From: Pseudomonas sp. PA15(2017)
GTDB taxonomy: Bacteria > Pseudomonadota > Gammaproteobacteria > Pseudomonadales > Pseudomonadaceae
Assembly: GCF_001945395.1 (NCBI RefSeq)
Contig: NZ_MSXV01000007.1
Location: forward strand, 1-64,000
DNA length: 64,000 bases
Direction of reading: 5' to 3'
A program made the translations under genes and the position numbers. Below the pieces are notes generated by a model, which worked only from the letters and a program-made list of their open reading frames with translations, was not told the origin of the DNA and did not search any database. Within the stretch, counting starts at the first letter, position 1, and the number at the start of each line of letters is the position of its first letter. Shown here one piece after another: positions 62,999-64,000 of this stretch.

Positions 62999-63340
62999 CT
63001 AACGCTTGCCACTCTTGCCAGCGGGCCCTTCGAGCATCAACGGCTCATCCTTCGGCTTGCCCCGTGGGTCGAAGCCGGCCGGGAACTTGCCTTTCAGGTA
63101 CCAGGCGAAGGCGATGATTTCCGCGATGCAGCGGTACAGCTGCTCGGGGATCGCTTCGCCCAGCTCCAGGCGCGCGAGCAGGCGCACCAACTCGGCATTC
63201 TCGTAGATCGGCACATCATGGGCGCGGGCAATGGCGAGTATGGCTTCGGCCAGCTCGTCGTCGCCCTTGGCGCTGAGGGTGGGGGCATTCTGGCCGTCGT
63301 AGGTGAGGGCGATGGCCTGGCGTGTGGCTTTACTGCTCAT
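62999..63340 (-). CDS. Stand-alone FlhB C-terminal-domain protein
   Basis: A 113-residue protein equal to the cytoplasmic end of FlhB/YscU. AIALTYDGQNAPTLSAKG lines up with FlhB just after its cleavage site (FAVALKYDPETGQAPMLLAKG). The next parts, IYENAELVRLLARLELGEAIPEQLYRCIAEIIAFAWYLKG, match its tail. The TM region and the NPTH cleavage motif are absent. The ATG overlaps the stop of the FliK-like gene (ATGA). Likely a partner or decoy in export switching; that role is inference. Confidence 0.88.
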   Translation of the reverse strand: MSSKATRQAIALTYDGQNAPTLSAKGDDELAEAILAIARAHDVPIYENAELVRLLARLELGEAIPEQLYRCIAEIIAFAWYLKGKFPAGFDPRGKPKDEPLMLEGPAGKSGKR

Positions 63341-64000
63341 GCGGTTTCATCGACCCAGCGTTGTTCCAGAGAGGTTTTCGGGCCTTGCGGCGGCGTGCCC
63401 TGGCTGCAGGCGAGTTCACCAACGGTAAGGCCGGCGGCGACCAGGCGCTCGCGCAGGTTGCCCAGCTCGCGGTCGATTAGCCCGGCGGTGCTGGCGCGTT
63501 CCGCCCACAGCTGGCTGGACAGGCTGCCTTGGGCCAGCTGCGCCTGAACCTGCAACGGCCCCAGCGGATCGAGGTCGAACGCCAGGTCGATCCGCCATAA
63601 CGCTTCCTTGGGATCCTGCTTGGCGGAAGGCGCCGGCTCCTCGTGTTGAATCTTCACCTGCAGCGGCACCAGCTCGTGCTGATTGCGCATCGGTACTTCC
63701 ATCTGCCAGGTGGTCAACAGCTGGCCCTCGGGGCCGACCTGGCTTTGCGAAAGGCTCGACAACTGGTGCGTCTGCAGGCGCGAAATGGCGGCCGCTGCGA
63801 GCTTGAGCAGCGCTTCCAGGTCTGCCTCTTCATCCATCGATTGCAGCAGGCGGCTGGGTAGGGGAAAGTTCATCGCCTGCTGGCGGCCGCTGCTCTGGCC
63901 AATGTTGCCCAGCATGTTGCGGGCGAAAGCCGGCAATGCCTGGGTCATGGCGCTGGCCGAGGCGGTCGCCGCTGCCAGGGGGGCAGCACCGGGCAGCAGC
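63337..64000 (-). CDS. FliK-like hook-length control-type protein, partial
   Basis: The gene runs off the right edge, so its N-terminus is missing. The visible 221 residues end with a FliK-like C-terminal domain: LWRIDLAFDLDPLGPLQVQAQL, LSSQLWAERASTAGLIDRELGNLRERLVAAGLTVGELACSQG. An internal ATG at 63948 is not a good start, since the frame stays open to the edge with Ala-rich sequence typical of FliK N-parts. It overlaps the FlhB-C gene by 4 bp, so a FliK-type and an FlhB-type partner are translated together. Confidence 0.8.
   Translation of the reverse strand, partial: LLPGAAPLAAATASASAMTQALPAFARNMLGNIGQSSGRQQAMNFPLPSRLLQSMDEEADLEALLKLAAAAISRLQTHQLSSLSQSQVGPEGQLLTTWQMEVPMRNQHELVPLQVKIQHEEPAPSAKQDPKEALWRIDLAFDLDPLGPLQVQAQLAQGSLSSQLWAERASTAGLIDRELGNLRERLVAAGLTVGELACSQGTPPQGPKTSLEQRWVDETA

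Overview
The window is a stretch of a Pseudomonas chromosome. The coding DNA is dense and GC-rich. Flagellar and chemotaxis genes follow the Pseudomonas order, with fleN, flhF, motC/motD and cheZ present. Several near-perfect sigma-54 promoters of the GG-N10-GC type precede flagellar operons. Palindromic repeats of the REP kind resemble those common in the P. mendocina/P. stutzeri side of the genus, but that species-level placement is inference only.

Region 1 (1-32.1 kb) is mixed housekeeping and envelope DNA. It holds a FadL-type porin, a DapA-like lyase and a run rnd-ycgL-dehydrogenase-ycgN. An exported HExxH metallopeptidase-like protein, a LysE exporter, a secreted tandem-repeat protein, a SPOUT methyltransferase and an HNH protein follow. 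Next come oligopeptidase B, a class II amidotransferase, a MoxR/VWA pair, an AsmA-like protein, cysK, a DMT exporter and a TonB-dependent receptor. The region ends with the aerotaxis receptor Aer (behind a well-spaced sigma-28 promoter), a DTW-domain enzyme, pirin, an overlapping hydrolase-mlaA pair, a membrane GH17 enzyme and a ComEA-like protein. Gaps in this part carry REP-like palindromes and one 180-bp element with perfect 13-bp inverted ends.

Region 2 (32.2-47.8 kb) is the flagellar basal body and export block. fliEFGHIJ is followed by an HsbA-HsbR-HptB phosphorelay, then fliK, then fliLMNOPQR-flhB. Sigma-54 promoters stand before fliE, fliK and fliL. A long hairpin separates fliK from fliL.

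Region 3 (47.8-64 kb) starts with sodC on the opposite strand. It continues with flhA-flhF-fleN-fliA, cheY-cheZ-cheA-cheB, motC-motD, parC-parP, cheW and a DUF2802 protein. flhA has its own sigma-54 promoter. Another sits inside the 3' end of flhA, placed to drive flhF-fleN-fliA. The window ends in a reverse-strand pair: a free-standing FlhB C-terminal domain and a truncated FliK-like gene.

Together the flagellar genes encode the MS and C rings, the export gate and its ATPase, hook-length control, number and placement control (FleN, FlhF), sigma-28, the chemotaxis core, a second stator and the polar-localisation ParC/ParP pair. The Hsb module links the locus to the motility/biofilm switch. 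No tRNA, rRNA, CRISPR array, intact insertion sequence or prophage was seen. The most interesting items are the promoter embedded in flhA, the CheA repeat array in place of an obvious P2 domain, the 75-bp repeat secreted protein, the 12-bp motif shared by two distant upstream regions, and the FlhB-C/FliK-like pair.
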